The notes under the pieces: model-generated | Told to the model about the DNA's origin: nothing | Seen by the model: only the letters and a program-made list of their open reading frames with translations | Database searches by the model: none | Made by a program: the position numbers and the translations under genes | In this document: piece after piece, positions 1-7,139 of the stretch | Numbering within the stretch: the first letter of the stretch is position 1 | Layout: each line of letters opens with the position of its first letter | DNA from: Corynebacterium otitidis ATCC 51513 | GTDB lineage: Bacteria; Actinomycetota; Actinomycetes; Mycobacteriales; Mycobacteriaceae | DNA length: 32,481 nt | NCBI RefSeq assembly: GCF_000296405.1 | Contig: NZ_JH815192.1 | Span: forward strand, 627,117-659,597 | Reading direction: 5' to 3'

Positions 1-2319
1 CACGCCAAGCGCAATATCCCCGTGTGGGGACAACCCGACACCGCGAATCTCACTGACAGCAACGAGAAGGTTGTCACTCGCGCCCAGATCGAGGATTGGC
101 TCTCTGGCGACGAGAACAACGCCTACCGCAGGCTGCGGCTGGTGATGGATGCCTGGTCGGCGCTGACGTTCTGGCCACTCACCACCAACGACACGATCGT
201 TGACGGTGAGCCGGTGGCTCCGCCCGAGTGGGACGAATGGCTCACCACACTCGAAGAACTCCTCGGCCAAGACCCGCTCAAACGCACCGGTGACACGACC
301 GGTCAGCTGGAGTTGGGTGAAACGGGTGGCTGGTTCGCATTGGCCGACGCCGAACAACAATTCCTCTCCTTTGGTGGCGCCCGCTCTGTCGACCAGGTGG
401 CGTCCCGTCACCCGTGGCTCACCATCGCCCGCCAGGTCGCATCGCGGCAGGGGTTCTTCCACTGGGAGCTGGACTACTCTGACGTGTTCGCCACCAGCGG
501 CGGCTTCGACCTCATCACCGGAAACCCGCCGTGGGTCCGCCCCCGTTCCGACGACGAGATGGTCATCGGCGAGTTCGACCCGTGGTTCCAACTGACCGGG
601 AAACACACCGCCAAAGAAAAAACCGCCCGCCGCAACCGCGACCTGCAAGACCCGCGGGTCGCTGCCGCCGTCATCGACGACAGCGCGGTCACCGCAGCGA
701 CCGCCGCCGTGTTGGGCAACCAAGCCTTCTACCCACAGCTTGCCGGCCAGCAGCCGGATCTATACCGCGGGTTCATGCCCACCACCTGGTCGCTTACCGC
801 GCCCGGCGGGGTGGTGGGGCTGATCCACCCGGAATCGCACTTCACCGAAAAGAAAGCCGCACCCCTACGCCGCCAGGCCTACCTCCGGCTGCGCAGGCAT
901 TGGCAGTTCCTCAACAAGCTCATCCTTTTCGAGATCGATGACCACGTGACCTTCGGGGTGCATGTGTATGCCGACCGGCAGGTGGCCCCGGATTTCCTCC
1001 AGGCCGTCTCGCTCTACCACCCGGATACCGCGACAGACTCGCTCAAACACGACGGCACCGGGCCCGTGCCCGGCTTAAAAACCGAAGACGACAAGTGGGA
1101 CATGCGGCCGCATGCGGATCGGATCCAGCACGTCACCACCGACACCCTTACCCTGTGGGCCGGGCTGATGGAAACCCCGGAGACCCCGGCAGGTGAGGCG
1201 CGCATGGTCTACACCGTCAACACCGACGCCGCCCGCGTACTACAGACCCTGGCCAAGGCCCCGCGTGTGGCGGAGCTGGGTTTGCAGTACTCGCGTGGCT
1301 GGGACGAGAGCATCGATAAGCGCAAAGGTTGGTTTGATCGCGGATATGCGCAACCCGCTTCGTGGGATGGGGTGATTCTGCAGGGCCCGCATCTGGGTGT
1401 GGCGACCCCGATGATCAAACAACCCAACCCGACCTTGAAACACAATCAGGACTACACCGCCGTGGACCTCGAGGCCATACCCACAGACTTCCTGCCCGCG
1501 ACCGGCTACCAACCCGAAACCGGTGACGGCACGGATCGCGACGCCGCCTACGGATACTGGACCAAAGACGGTGTCGGCCAGGTGCCGGTACGCGACCAGT
1601 GGCGCATCGCCTGGCGCGAAATGGCGGCCACCACCGGCTACCGAACCATGTACCCCGCAATCATCCCTCCAGGGGCAGAACATGTGAACGCGGTCCATTC
1701 TGCAGGCGGCAGCGCCGATTTCAAGACACTCATGATATTCGGGACAGTCGCGTCGAGTTTGCTGACGGATTTTCAGTTGCGCGCTACAGGTACTTCGCAC
1801 ATGACCGGAGACTTGGTCGATGGCCTAACGCCAGTGGCATCAAACCCGGCGATCGACGATTTCGCCGTGCCGGCATATCTTCGGTTGAACTGTCTTACCG
1901 AGGCCTACGCCCCGCTCTGGGAGGAGATCGTCGGCACCGAGTGGACTCCGGAGGTTCCGGTGCGAACCACGAAGGATCGGTGGCACGCTGAGAACCTCCT
2001 TAACGCTGCCGTGGCTATCGCTCTCGGCGTCGACATTGAGGATTTGGTGATGATCTATCGCACCCAGTTCCCGGTGCTCTACCAGCGAGACAAAACAGAT
2101 CTGGTCGACCGGAACGGCCGCGGCGTGCTGAAGGACATCACCAAGGCCCACAACAAGGCCGCCACGGCCGATGGCGACGAGCCGCTGCCGGTCGAGGAGC
2201 GCACCTGGGTTCACCCGCAGTCGGGCGTCGAGTACGTCTTCGAGTACCCGTTCGCCCCACTCGACCGCGAAGCCGACCTCCGCGATTGCTATCAGGAGAT
2301 CACCGAGCAGCTCGACTAA
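1..2319 (+). CDS. DNA N6-adenine methyltransferase, Eco57I/type IIG-like, 5'-truncated by window edge
   Basis: The frame is open through base 1, so the true start lies outside the window; the GTG at 22 is probably internal. The 772 visible codons contain GFDLITGNPPW, with NPPW at codons 175-178. This is motif IV of amino-group DNA methyltransferases (binds the flipped adenine), in the form typical of Eco57I-like, BREX PglX-like and DISARM DrmMI-like enzymes. The AdoMet motif I must lie upstream. The remaining ~590 codons resemble the target-recognition and C-terminal parts of such large enzymes (for example DLVMIYRTQFPVLYQRD near the end). Expected role: methylating host DNA as part of a restriction or defence system whose other genes would lie left of the window. 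Codon third positions are clearly less G/C-biased than in all following genes, which suggests transfer. Which system it belongs to cannot be decided here. Confidence 0.8.
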   Translation, partial: HAKRNIPVWGQPDTANLTDSNEKVVTRAQIEDWLSGDENNAYRRLRLVMDAWSALTFWPLTTNDTIVDGEPVAPPEWDEWLTTLEELLGQDPLKRTGDTTGQLELGETGGWFALADAEQQFLSFGGARSVDQVASRHPWLTIARQVASRQGFFHWELDYSDVFATSGGFDLITGNPPWVRPRSDDEMVIGEFDPWFQLTGKHTAKEKTARRNRDLQDPRVAAAVIDDSAVTAATAAVLGNQAFYPQLAGQQPDLYRGFMPTTWSLTAPGGVVGLIHPESHFTEKKAAPLRRQAYLRLRRHWQFLNKLILFEIDDHVTFGVHVYADRQVAPDFLQAVSLYHPDTATDSLKHDGTGPVPGLKTEDDKWDMRPHADRIQHVTTDTLTLWAGLMETPETPAGEARMVYTVNTDAARVLQTLAKAPRVAELGLQYSRGWDESIDKRKGWFDRGYAQPASWDGVILQGPHLGVATPMIKQPNPTLKHNQDYTAVDLEAIPTDFLPATGYQPETGDGTDRDAAYGYWTKDGVGQVPVRDQWRIAWREMAATTGYRTMYPAIIPPGAEHVNAVHSAGGSADFKTLMIFGTVASSLLTDFQLRATGTSHMTGDLVDGLTPVASNPAIDDFAVPAYLRLNCLTEAYAPLWEEIVGTEWTPEVPVRTTKDRWHAENLLNAAVAIALGVDIEDLVMIYRTQFPVLYQRDKTDLVDRNGRGVLKDITKAHNKAATADGDEPLPVEERTWVHPQSGVEYVFEYPFAPLDREADLRDCYQEITEQLD

Positions 2320-2418
2320 TCACTGGCACCGAATCGACGTGACCGCGGATCTCGATCCATGGTCGCCACGATTCGCGAGTCCTCGTAGGCGCGGAGCCGT
2401 GCTTTCTGTCCCGCTTCC

Positions 2419-2586
2419 CTACCGCTGATCTCTAATCTGCAGGAACGCCCGCGCCCCGCGGGAGATCGCGAACGCCCCGAGCGCCGCGCCGACGAGCGCG
2501 GGAGAAACCCGCATGCCGCACTCGATGACGAGGGTCAGTGCGAAGACGTCCGTGGCATCGAAGGTGAGGGCTTCTGGGATTCTCAC
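2419..2586 (-). CDS. Small hypothetical protein, 55 aa, possibly a gene remnant
   Basis: A GTG-started frame of 55 codons ends at TAG (2419-2421). Its middle part has the strongly G/C-ending codons of this chromosome, for example CTC GTC GGC GCG GCG CTC, which argues it is or was coding. The protein begins VRIPEALTFDATDVF and has a moderately hydrophobic, alanine-rich centre and a basic end (ISRGARAFLQIRDQR). A -10-like TATTCT (2611-2616 on the minus strand) and a purine-rich GAAAGAAA upstream of the GTG could drive it. I recognise no family. It may be an intact small protein or the stump of a longer gene cut when the neighbouring DNA was gained. Confidence 0.4.
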   Translation of the reverse strand: MRIPEALTFDATDVFALTLVIECGMRVSPALVGAALGAFAISRGARAFLQIRDQR

Positions 2587-2610
2587 GTGTGTGGGTTTCT
2601 TTCGACTACG

Positions 2611-2626
2611 AGAATAGTGCTAGCCT
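2611..2626. promoter_or_regulatory. Divergent -10 elements
   Basis: On the plus strand TAGCCT (2621-2626) is followed after 7 bases by GTG at 2634, the leaderless arrangement seen repeatedly in this window. On the minus strand TATTCT (2611-2616) faces the 55-codon frame. The two hexamers are 4 bases apart, so the promoters would overlap. Confidence 0.45.
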
Positions 2627-2633
2627 GGCGAGC

Positions 2634-2684
2634 GTGCCGGATACCACCGTGTCCGCGCCTTCAGGCAGCGACTATTTGGTCTGA
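2634..2684 (+). pseudogene. Short leaderless frame, probable 5' stump of a lost gene
   Basis: GTG at 2634 lies exactly 7 bases after TAGCCT. The frame reads VPDTTVSAPSGSDYLV and stops at TGA (2682-2684). The promoter geometry matches true genes here, but 16 codons is very short. After the stop no frame continues with gene-like codon use. The simplest reading is the start of a chromosomal gene whose body was deleted or replaced; a real micro-peptide is the alternative. Confidence 0.3.
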
Positions 2685-2979
2685 TTGTTGTTGCGCCCGC
2701 CATGCTTCCGGTCTCGCCAGTCGAGTCAGTGGCGGGCGTTACTTGTGCGCGAGGCGCGCCCGCTCCGTGGAACACCCCGTCAGAGCCTCGCTACCAGGCC
2801 AGACTCGTGCTCCGGGATCCCGAAATCGGAACTACTCCTCACCGGGGCACGCCTATGCCAAGACCTTCAACAACAAGACGAACGATCGGCGGTTCAACGG
2901 GTGCAGCCACCGCCGTCGTGCCCTCGCCGCTGCGGGATGAGATTCGCGCCGAGTGTTTCGAGTTTGGTGAGAGCTTCGG

Positions 2980-4302
2980 CTAGTCCTCGCCCATGTCGAA
3001 GTCCTCGTCGTAGCTGTGCGGGTCCTGGTTGAGGAGCTGGTGCTCGGCGGAGGTGTCGCCCATCGCCTCGAAGCGGGCGTTGTCGCGCCTCGCGCGGGGG
3101 ATGACGTCGTCGGGGTCATCGACCTCGACGACGTGGCCCTGGTCGCGCAGCCGGTTGATGCCCTCGAGGAGCATGCGCCGCCCGATCGGGTTGGAGCCCT
3201 CCACGCGGGTGAAGTCGAGGCGCACCCGCTCGAGCAGCCCCTCGTGGCGGTTGATGGTGCGCCACAGGCGCTCCGCGGCGCTGAACCCGATGTCGCCCTG
3301 CAGCCCCACGACGGTGGTGTCGTCCTTGTCGGTGATGAACCGCACCGCGGAGCGGCCCCTCGGCTCCGCGGCCATGAGGTGAAGGCCCATGTCGCGGGAG
3401 AGCCGCTGGAAGACCTGCACGCCGCGGAAGCTGTTGCCCGACGAGTCCAACCTCGGGGAGAACGCCGCCAGCCCGATCTGCCCGGGCAGCGTGCCAAGCA
3501 CCCCGCCGGCGACGCCGGACTTCGCGGGGATGCCGACGGTGACCATCCAGCGGCCCGCGGCGTTGTACATGCCCGCCGACGACATCACCGCCTGCGTCTG
3601 GCGGGCGACGTCGACATCCAAGATCCGCTCGCGGGTCACCGGCTGGCGCCCGCCGTTCGCCAGGGTCGCGGCCATCGCGGCGAGGTCCCTCGTGGTCACC
3701 ATGATCGAGCACTGGTGGATGTAGCTGCGCACCGCGTCCTGGGCCTCGGCCTGGATGACCCCGTAGTTGCGCAGCATGTGCGCCAGCGCGAAGTTGCGGT
3801 CGGTGCTCTGGTACTCGGACTCGACGAGCCGGCGGTCGATGGCGAGCTCCCGGCCCGCGAGCCGCGAGAGGAACTCGCGGATGCGCTCGGTGCGGTCCTC
3901 GACGCCGGAGTCCTCCCCGTTGATGAGCTGGGTCGTGGCGATCGCGCCCGCGTTGATCATCGGGTTCATCGGCCGGTTCGTGTCGCCGTCGAGGGAGAGC
4001 TCGTTGAACTTCTCGCCTGAGGGCTCCATGCCGACGGTCTTGATGACCTCGTCCGCGCCGAGCTCCTGGAGGGCCTGCGCGTAGACGAATGGCTTGGAGA
4101 TCGACTGGATGGAGAATTCCAGCTCGTCGTCGCCGGGCCGCAGGCCCGCCGAGTACACCGTCCCGTCCAGGGTGCACAGCGCCGCGGCGAGCGGGTCGGG
4201 GTCCGCCTCGGCGAGCAGCTCGATGTAGTCCGCGACCGAGCCGCCGTCGAAGTCGGCGACCTCGCCCAGAACGTCGTGCAGGTAATCCTCGATCATCGTC
4301 AC
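2980..4302 (-). CDS. glsA: Glutaminase with C-terminal STAS-like domain
   Basis: Predicted cytosolic L-glutaminase (glutamine + water to glutamate + ammonia), 440 aa. The catalytic Ser-x-x-Lys of this beta-lactamase-like family is visible as SISK at residues 67-70, followed by conserved stretches such as NPMINAGAI and AKSGVAGG. The core ends near residue 310. The remaining ~130 residues, including VRLDFTRVEGSNPIGRRML, look like the STAS domain found at the end of some bacterial glutaminases, and the last ~40 residues are acidic. The GTG at 4302 is chosen because a -10 TAGGGT (4311-4316) lies 8 bases upstream, predicting a leaderless mRNA; ATG at 4296 is the alternative. A frame opening further upstream at 4359 has no support. 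It is divergent from the small membrane gene at 4395. Confidence 0.9.
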   Translation of the reverse strand: MTMIEDYLHDVLGEVADFDGGSVADYIELLAEADPDPLAAALCTLDGTVYSAGLRPGDDELEFSIQSISKPFVYAQALQELGADEVIKTVGMEPSGEKFNELSLDGDTNRPMNPMINAGAIATTQLINGEDSGVEDRTERIREFLSRLAGRELAIDRRLVESEYQSTDRNFALAHMLRNYGVIQAEAQDAVRSYIHQCSIMVTTRDLAAMAATLANGGRQPVTRERILDVDVARQTQAVMSSAGMYNAAGRWMVTVGIPAKSGVAGGVLGTLPGQIGLAAFSPRLDSSGNSFRGVQVFQRLSRDMGLHLMAAEPRGRSAVRFITDKDDTTVVGLQGDIGFSAAERLWRTINRHEGLLERVRLDFTRVEGSNPIGRRMLLEGINRLRDQGHVVEVDDPDDVIPRARRDNARFEAMGDTSAEHQLLNQDPHSYDEDFDMGED

Positions 4303-4310
4303 GCCACCCC

Positions 4311-4316
4311 ACCCTA
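4311..4316 (-). promoter_or_regulatory. -10 element of glsA (leaderless)
   Basis: TAGGGT on the minus strand, 8 bases before the GTG at 4302. The spacing matches other leaderless starts in the window. Confidence 0.45.
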
Positions 4317-4380
4317 GGCGGCGCGCCCGCGCCCCTGGCGGGCGTTTCCCGGCGGCCACCCCCGCGCGGGCGCCGCCCTA

Positions 4381-4386
4381 TACGGT
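4381..4386 (+). promoter_or_regulatory. -10 element before small membrane gene
   Basis: TACGGT, 8 bases before CTG at 4395. It fits the TAnnnT pattern seen ahead of other leaderless genes here. Confidence 0.35.
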
Positions 4387-4394
4387 CGGCGGCC

Positions 4395-4535
4395 CTGAAA
4401 AACGCCGCGATCGTCGCCGCCCCGCTGCTCGTCGCGCTGCTGCTTTTCCTCGCCGACGGGCCGCTCGGCGCGGTGGCCGCCCCGATCGGGATCGCCGTGG
4501 TGCTCGCCGCGGTCGGCTGGCTCAGCGACGACTAG
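4395..4535 (+). CDS. 46-aa hydrophobic membrane protein, apparent CTG start
   Basis: The codons from 4395 to the TAG at 4533-4535 end almost without exception in G or C, as in real genes here. The protein starts LKNAAIVAAPLLVALLLFLA, has a short turn (DGPLG), then a second hydrophobic stretch ending GWLSDD: two predicted membrane helices. No ATG, GTG or TTG exists in this frame between the glutaminase start and the hydrophobic core. A -10-like TACGGT lies 8 bases before CTG, so a leaderless CTG start is the best guess. It is divergent from glsA (92 bases) and followed by a strong terminator hairpin. The function is unknown. Confidence 0.5.
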   Translation: MKNAAIVAAPLLVALLLFLADGPLGAVAAPIGIAVVLAAVGWLSDD

Positions 4536-4571
4536 GGCCCGCGCCCCCTTGTTGTCGGGGCCGCGGGCCTT
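4535..4571. terminator. Bidirectional GC-rich hairpin terminator
   Basis: GGCCCGCGCCCCC pairs with GGGGCCGCGGGCC around a short T-rich loop, with one mismatch. It lies between the small membrane gene and the 3' end of tRNA-Leu and can serve both. No long T-run is present. Confidence 0.6.
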
Positions 4572-4574
4572 AAC

Positions 4575-4661
4575 TGGTGCGCCCGGGGAGACTTGAACTC
4601 CCACGTCTGAAAAGACACTAGGACCTAAACCTAGCGCGTCTGCCAGTTCCGCCACGGGCGC
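4575..4661 (-). tRNA. tRNA-Leu (anticodon UAG)
   Basis: Read on the minus strand it starts GCGCCCG, which pairs with CGGGCGC at the 3' end. Anticodon stem CTAGG/CCTAG encloses loop TTTAGGT, giving anticodon TAG, which reads CUN leucine codons. A long variable arm (class II tRNA) and the T-loop GTTCAAGTC are present, and CCA is encoded (4575-4577). Length is 87 bases including CCA. Confidence 0.95.
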
Positions 4662-4688
4662 TAAAGGCATGCGACTGCTGCTGGGCTG

Positions 4689-4694
4689 ATTCTA
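4689..4694 (-). promoter_or_regulatory. -10 element of tRNA-Leu
   Basis: TAGAAT on the minus strand, 27 bases upstream of the mature tRNA 5' end, leaving a short leader. Confidence 0.5.
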
Positions 4695-4738
4695 GCGAAG
4701 CGGCGGAACGCGGCTGGCCCGCGCCCCGGCCGCGGCAC

Positions 4739-4744
4739 TAGCCT
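4739..4744 (+). promoter_or_regulatory. -10 element, leaderless gene at 4752
   Basis: TAGCCT, 7 bases before GTG at 4752. There is no ribosome-binding site between them. Confidence 0.5.
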
Positions 4745-4751
4745 TGGGGTC

Positions 4752-5189
4752 GTGAAGGACACCAAGCCCGCCGCGAAGCGCCCCAGGAAGCGCGTGAAGG
4801 CCGTGCACGTGCTCTTCCTCGTCGCCGCGGTCGCCGCGACCATCGCGCTCGCGTGGTGGCAGTGGACCCGCTTCCAGTCGGGCTCGGGCACGTTCCAGAA
4901 CCTCGGCTACGCGCTGCAGTGGCCGCTCTTCGGCGCGTTCTTCGTCTTCGCGTACCGCAAGTACCTCCAGTACGAGAACCGCATGATCGACCAGAAGAAC
5001 GCCGGCGACGACGGCCCCTTCGAGCTGCGCTCCGCCCGCCCGGGCACAGGCGACGCCCCCACCGAGATCGAGGAGGGCTTCCTGCCCGAGCGCCCCGAGC
5101 CGAAGACCCCGGAGGAGCAGCCGGCCCGGCCCAGGCGCCGCGGCGACGGGGACCTCTCCGGGCTGCCGGGAGGACCCCAAGAAGGCTAG
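4752..5189 (+). CDS. Membrane protein, hypothetical (145 aa)
   Basis: GTG start 7 bases after TAGCCT, so probably leaderless. The protein has a very basic N-terminus (KPAAKRPRKRVK), one clear membrane helix (VLFLVAAVAATIALAWW, about residues 20-36), an aromatic stretch that could be a second helix (ALQWPLFGAFFVFAY, about 54-68), and then a long hydrophilic tail rich in Pro, Glu and Arg. The first segment fits an inner-membrane protein with a cytosolic tail. It resembles the small transmembrane proteins that sit directly before DUF3817 genes in mycobacteria and corynebacteria. No catalytic motif is visible and the function is unknown. The next gene follows after 24 bases but has its own -10 element. 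Confidence 0.8.
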   Translation: MKDTKPAAKRPRKRVKAVHVLFLVAAVAATIALAWWQWTRFQSGSGTFQNLGYALQWPLFGAFFVFAYRKYLQYENRMIDQKNAGDDGPFELRSARPGTGDAPTEIEEGFLPERPEPKTPEEQPARPRRRGDGDLSGLPGGPQEG

Positions 5190-5199
5190 CCGGGCCCGC

Positions 5200-5205
5200 T
5201 AGAAT
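5200..5205 (+). promoter_or_regulatory. -10 element, leaderless gene at 5214
   Basis: TAGAAT, 8 bases before ATG at 5214. A GGAGG in the gap is too close to the ATG to work as a normal ribosome-binding site. Confidence 0.5.
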
Positions 5206-5213
5206 CGGAGGCC

Positions 5214-5624
5214 ATGACCACACGCAACGAGGAGCCCGCCCGGCGCGCCGACCGCTCCCCCGAGGACGGCGGTTCCCAGCCCATCCACCCCGAGCGCAAG
5301 AGGCGGGTGCGCACCGCGCTTCGGCTGTTCTCCGTGGCGGCGTGGGTGACCGGCACGTTCCTCATCCTGCTCGTGGTGCGGATGATCGCCGAGTACGGCT
5401 TCAACGTGGACATGCCCTCCTGGGCGACGTGGGTCGCGATCCTCCACGGCTGGTTCTACATGCTCTTTTTGCTCGCGACGATCAACCTCGGGCTCAAGGC
5501 CCGCTGGGAGCCGGCGACCTGGCTGGTCACGGCGATCTCCGGGGTGGTGCCGGTGTTCTCCTTCGTCGTGGAGGGCTGGCGCCGCCGCGAGGTGACCCGC
5601 GCCTTCAGGCTCCACGAGCGCTAA
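5214..5624 (+). CDS. DUF3817 family membrane protein
   Basis: A 136-aa protein. After a charged N-terminus of ~30 residues come three hydrophobic segments: about residues 40-62 (LFSVAAWVTGTFLILLVVRMI), 73-95 (ATWVAILHGWFYMLFLLATI) and 102-118. LHGWFYMLFLL followed by a basic turn is characteristic of the DUF3817 family, whose members are small actinobacterial integral membrane proteins of unknown function. It is convergent with rdgB, with 40 bases between the two stops. Confidence 0.85.
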   Translation: MTTRNEEPARRADRSPEDGGSQPIHPERKRRVRTALRLFSVAAWVTGTFLILLVVRMIAEYGFNVDMPSWATWVAILHGWFYMLFLLATINLGLKARWEPATWLVTAISGVVPVFSFVVEGWRRREVTRAFRLHER

Positions 5625-5664
5625 CCGCGCGCCGAGCGCGGGCCGGGCGACAGCCCGCCGGGAA

Positions 5665-6294
5665 CTACTCGCCCTCCGCGGCGAGCCTGCCGATCGGGTC
5701 GACGAGCCCGGAGAGCGCCTTGCGGCGGTGAGAGCGCGCGTCCTTTTCCTCGCGGCTGAGCTCCGCCGAGGTGCGCCCGCGAGCGCCGTCCTCGTCCTCC
5801 TCGGCGGGCACGAAGAGCGGGTCGTAGCCGAACCCGCCCGTGCCGCGCGGCTCGCGCAGCAGCCGGCCCTGCCAGCGGCCCTCGGCGGTCCACTCGCGGC
5901 CGTCGGGGCTCACCAGCGCGCACACCGACACGAACGCCGCGCCCCGGCGCTCGTCGGGGGCGTCGCGCAGCTGGCTTAAGAGCAGCTCGTTGTTGGCCTC
6001 GTCGGCGCCGTGCTCGCCCGACCAGCGCGCCGAGAGCGGCCCCGGCATGCCGTTGAGCTCGTCGACGGCGAGCCCGGAGTCGTCGGCGACGGTGACGAGC
6101 CCGGAGTGCTTGGCGCCGGCGCGCGCCTTGATGAGCGCGTTGTCCTTGAACGTGCGGCCCGACTCGGTGGGCCGCGGGTAGTCGGGGGCGTCGCCCTGGG
6201 AGACGAGCTCGACGCCGTCGACGCCCGCGGCGCTTAAGATGCGGCGCAGCTCCTCGAGCTTCGCCGGGTTGTTGGATGCGACCAGAAGCTTCAT
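5665..6294 (-). CDS. rdgB: XTP/dITP diphosphatase (HAM1/RdgB)
   Basis: 209 aa, normal length. It hydrolyses non-canonical purine triphosphates (dITP, XTP) to monophosphates and pyrophosphate, keeping them out of DNA and RNA. Family motifs are in order: ASNNPAK near the N-terminus (triphosphate binding), VADDSGLAVD (catalytic and metal-binding acids), GTGGFGYDPLF, and SHRRKAL near the C-terminus (base recognition). It follows rph by 70 bases on the same strand, the usual actinobacterial pairing. GATTCT (6301-6306, minus strand) 6 bases before the ATG could act as an internal leaderless promoter; no good ribosome-binding site is visible. A GC-rich inverted repeat lies in the rph-rdgB gap near 6320-6340. 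Confidence 0.95.
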   Translation of the reverse strand: MKLLVASNNPAKLEELRRILSAAGVDGVELVSQGDAPDYPRPTESGRTFKDNALIKARAGAKHSGLVTVADDSGLAVDELNGMPGPLSARWSGEHGADEANNELLLSQLRDAPDERRGAAFVSVCALVSPDGREWTAEGRWQGRLLREPRGTGGFGYDPLFVPAEEDEDGARGRTSAELSREEKDARSHRRKALSGLVDPIGRLAAEGE

Positions 6295-6364
6295 GGCTAA
6301 AGAATCGTCCCTTTCCCGCCCGGGGCCGGCCCCGGGCGCGGGTCGTGTGGCGGGGTGGGGTGGC

Positions 6365-7108
6365 TTAGTCGGCGCCGCCGCGCAGGGCGGCGCGCTGCTC
6401 CTCGACGAGCCGGCGACAGCCCCCGGCCGCGAGGTCGAGCAGCTCGCCGAGCTGCCCGCGGTCGAAGGTGCCGTCCTCGCCGGTGCCCTGGATCTCGACG
6501 AAGCGGCCCGAGGCGGTCATGACGACGTTCATGTCGACCTCGGCGCGGGAGTCCTCCTCGTAGGGCAGGTCGAGGCACGCCACCCCGTCGATGATGCCGA
6601 CCGACACCGCGGCGACCGGCTCCTTGAGCGGGGTGCCGGGCACGACGCCGCGGGACTGCAGCTCGGCGATGGCGTCGGCGAGCGCGACGTAGGCGCCGGT
6701 GATCGCGGCGGTACGGGTGCCGCCGTCGGCCTGGAGCACGTCGCAGTCGAGCTGGATGGTGTTCTCCCCCAGCTCGGAAAGGTCCACCGCGGCGCGCAGG
6801 CTGCGGCCCACGAGCCTAGAGATCTCGTGGGTGCGGCCCTTGACCTTGCCGCGCATCGACTCGCGCGGGCTGCGCTCGTGCGTCGAGGCCGGCAGCATCG
6901 CGTACTCGGCGGTGAGCCAGCCCTCGCCCGAGTCGCGCTTGAAGCGCGGCACGCCCTCCTGGATCGACGCGGCGCAGAGCACCTTGGTGTTGCCGAACTC
7001 GGCGAGCACGCTGCCCGCGGGGTTGGTCGTGAAGCCGCGGGTGAGGCGCACGGGGCGCAGCTCGCTCGTGGCGCGCCCGTCGGCGCGCGTGAAATCGTCG
7101 TTGGCCAT
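6365..7108 (-). CDS. rph: Ribonuclease PH
   Basis: 247 aa, full length. It is a phosphorolytic 3'-5' exoribonuclease that trims tRNA 3' ends as a hexameric ring. Diagnostic stretches: [13 protein letters not shown] at the N-terminus, [12 protein letters not shown], the basic RNA-binding segment [22 protein letters not shown], and [20 protein letters not shown], which carries the catalytic acidic and phosphate-binding residues. A -10-like TAGGGT lies 6 bases before the ATG, so the mRNA may be leaderless. It is first of the rph-rdgB pair. Confidence 0.96.
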   Translation of the reverse strand: MANDDFTRADGRATSELRPVRLTRGFTTNPAGSVLAEFGNTKVLCAASIQEGVPRFKRDSGEGWLTAEYAMLPASTHERSPRESMRGKVKGRTHEISRLVGRSLRAAVDLSELGENTIQLDCDVLQADGGTRTAAITGAYVALADAIAELQSRGVVPGTPLKEPVAAVSVGIIDGVACLDLPYEEDSRAEVDMNVVMTASGRFVEIQGTGEDGTFDRGQLGELLDLAAGGCRRLVEEQRAALRGGAD

Positions 7109-7114
7109 GGCCCC

Positions 7115-7120
7115 ACCCTA
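7115..7120 (-). promoter_or_regulatory. -10 element of rph-rdgB
   Basis: TAGGGT on the minus strand, 6 bases before the rph ATG; slightly closer than the 7-8 bases of the other leaderless genes. Confidence 0.35.
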
Positions 7121-7139
7121 GCGCCCGGGGGGCTTACGC

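Larger units (their letters stand above)
2320..2979. other. Gene-poor junction between methyltransferase and glutaminase
   Basis: About 660 bases lie between the methyltransferase stop and the glutaminase stop. Two back-to-back -10 elements sit near 2611-2626, with a 55-codon frame to the left and a 16-codon frame to the right. From about 2690 to 2979 several frames are open on the plus strand (one runs 2702-2983), but none has the codon bias or recognisable motifs of a gene. It reads like the remains of former genes at the edge of an acquired segment; this is inference. Confidence 0.5.

Noticed and set aside
2702..2983. A 93-codon plus-strand frame
   Set aside because: No ribosome-binding site, no -10 at leaderless spacing, no codon bias and no family resemblance. 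It is kept only as part of the junction description.
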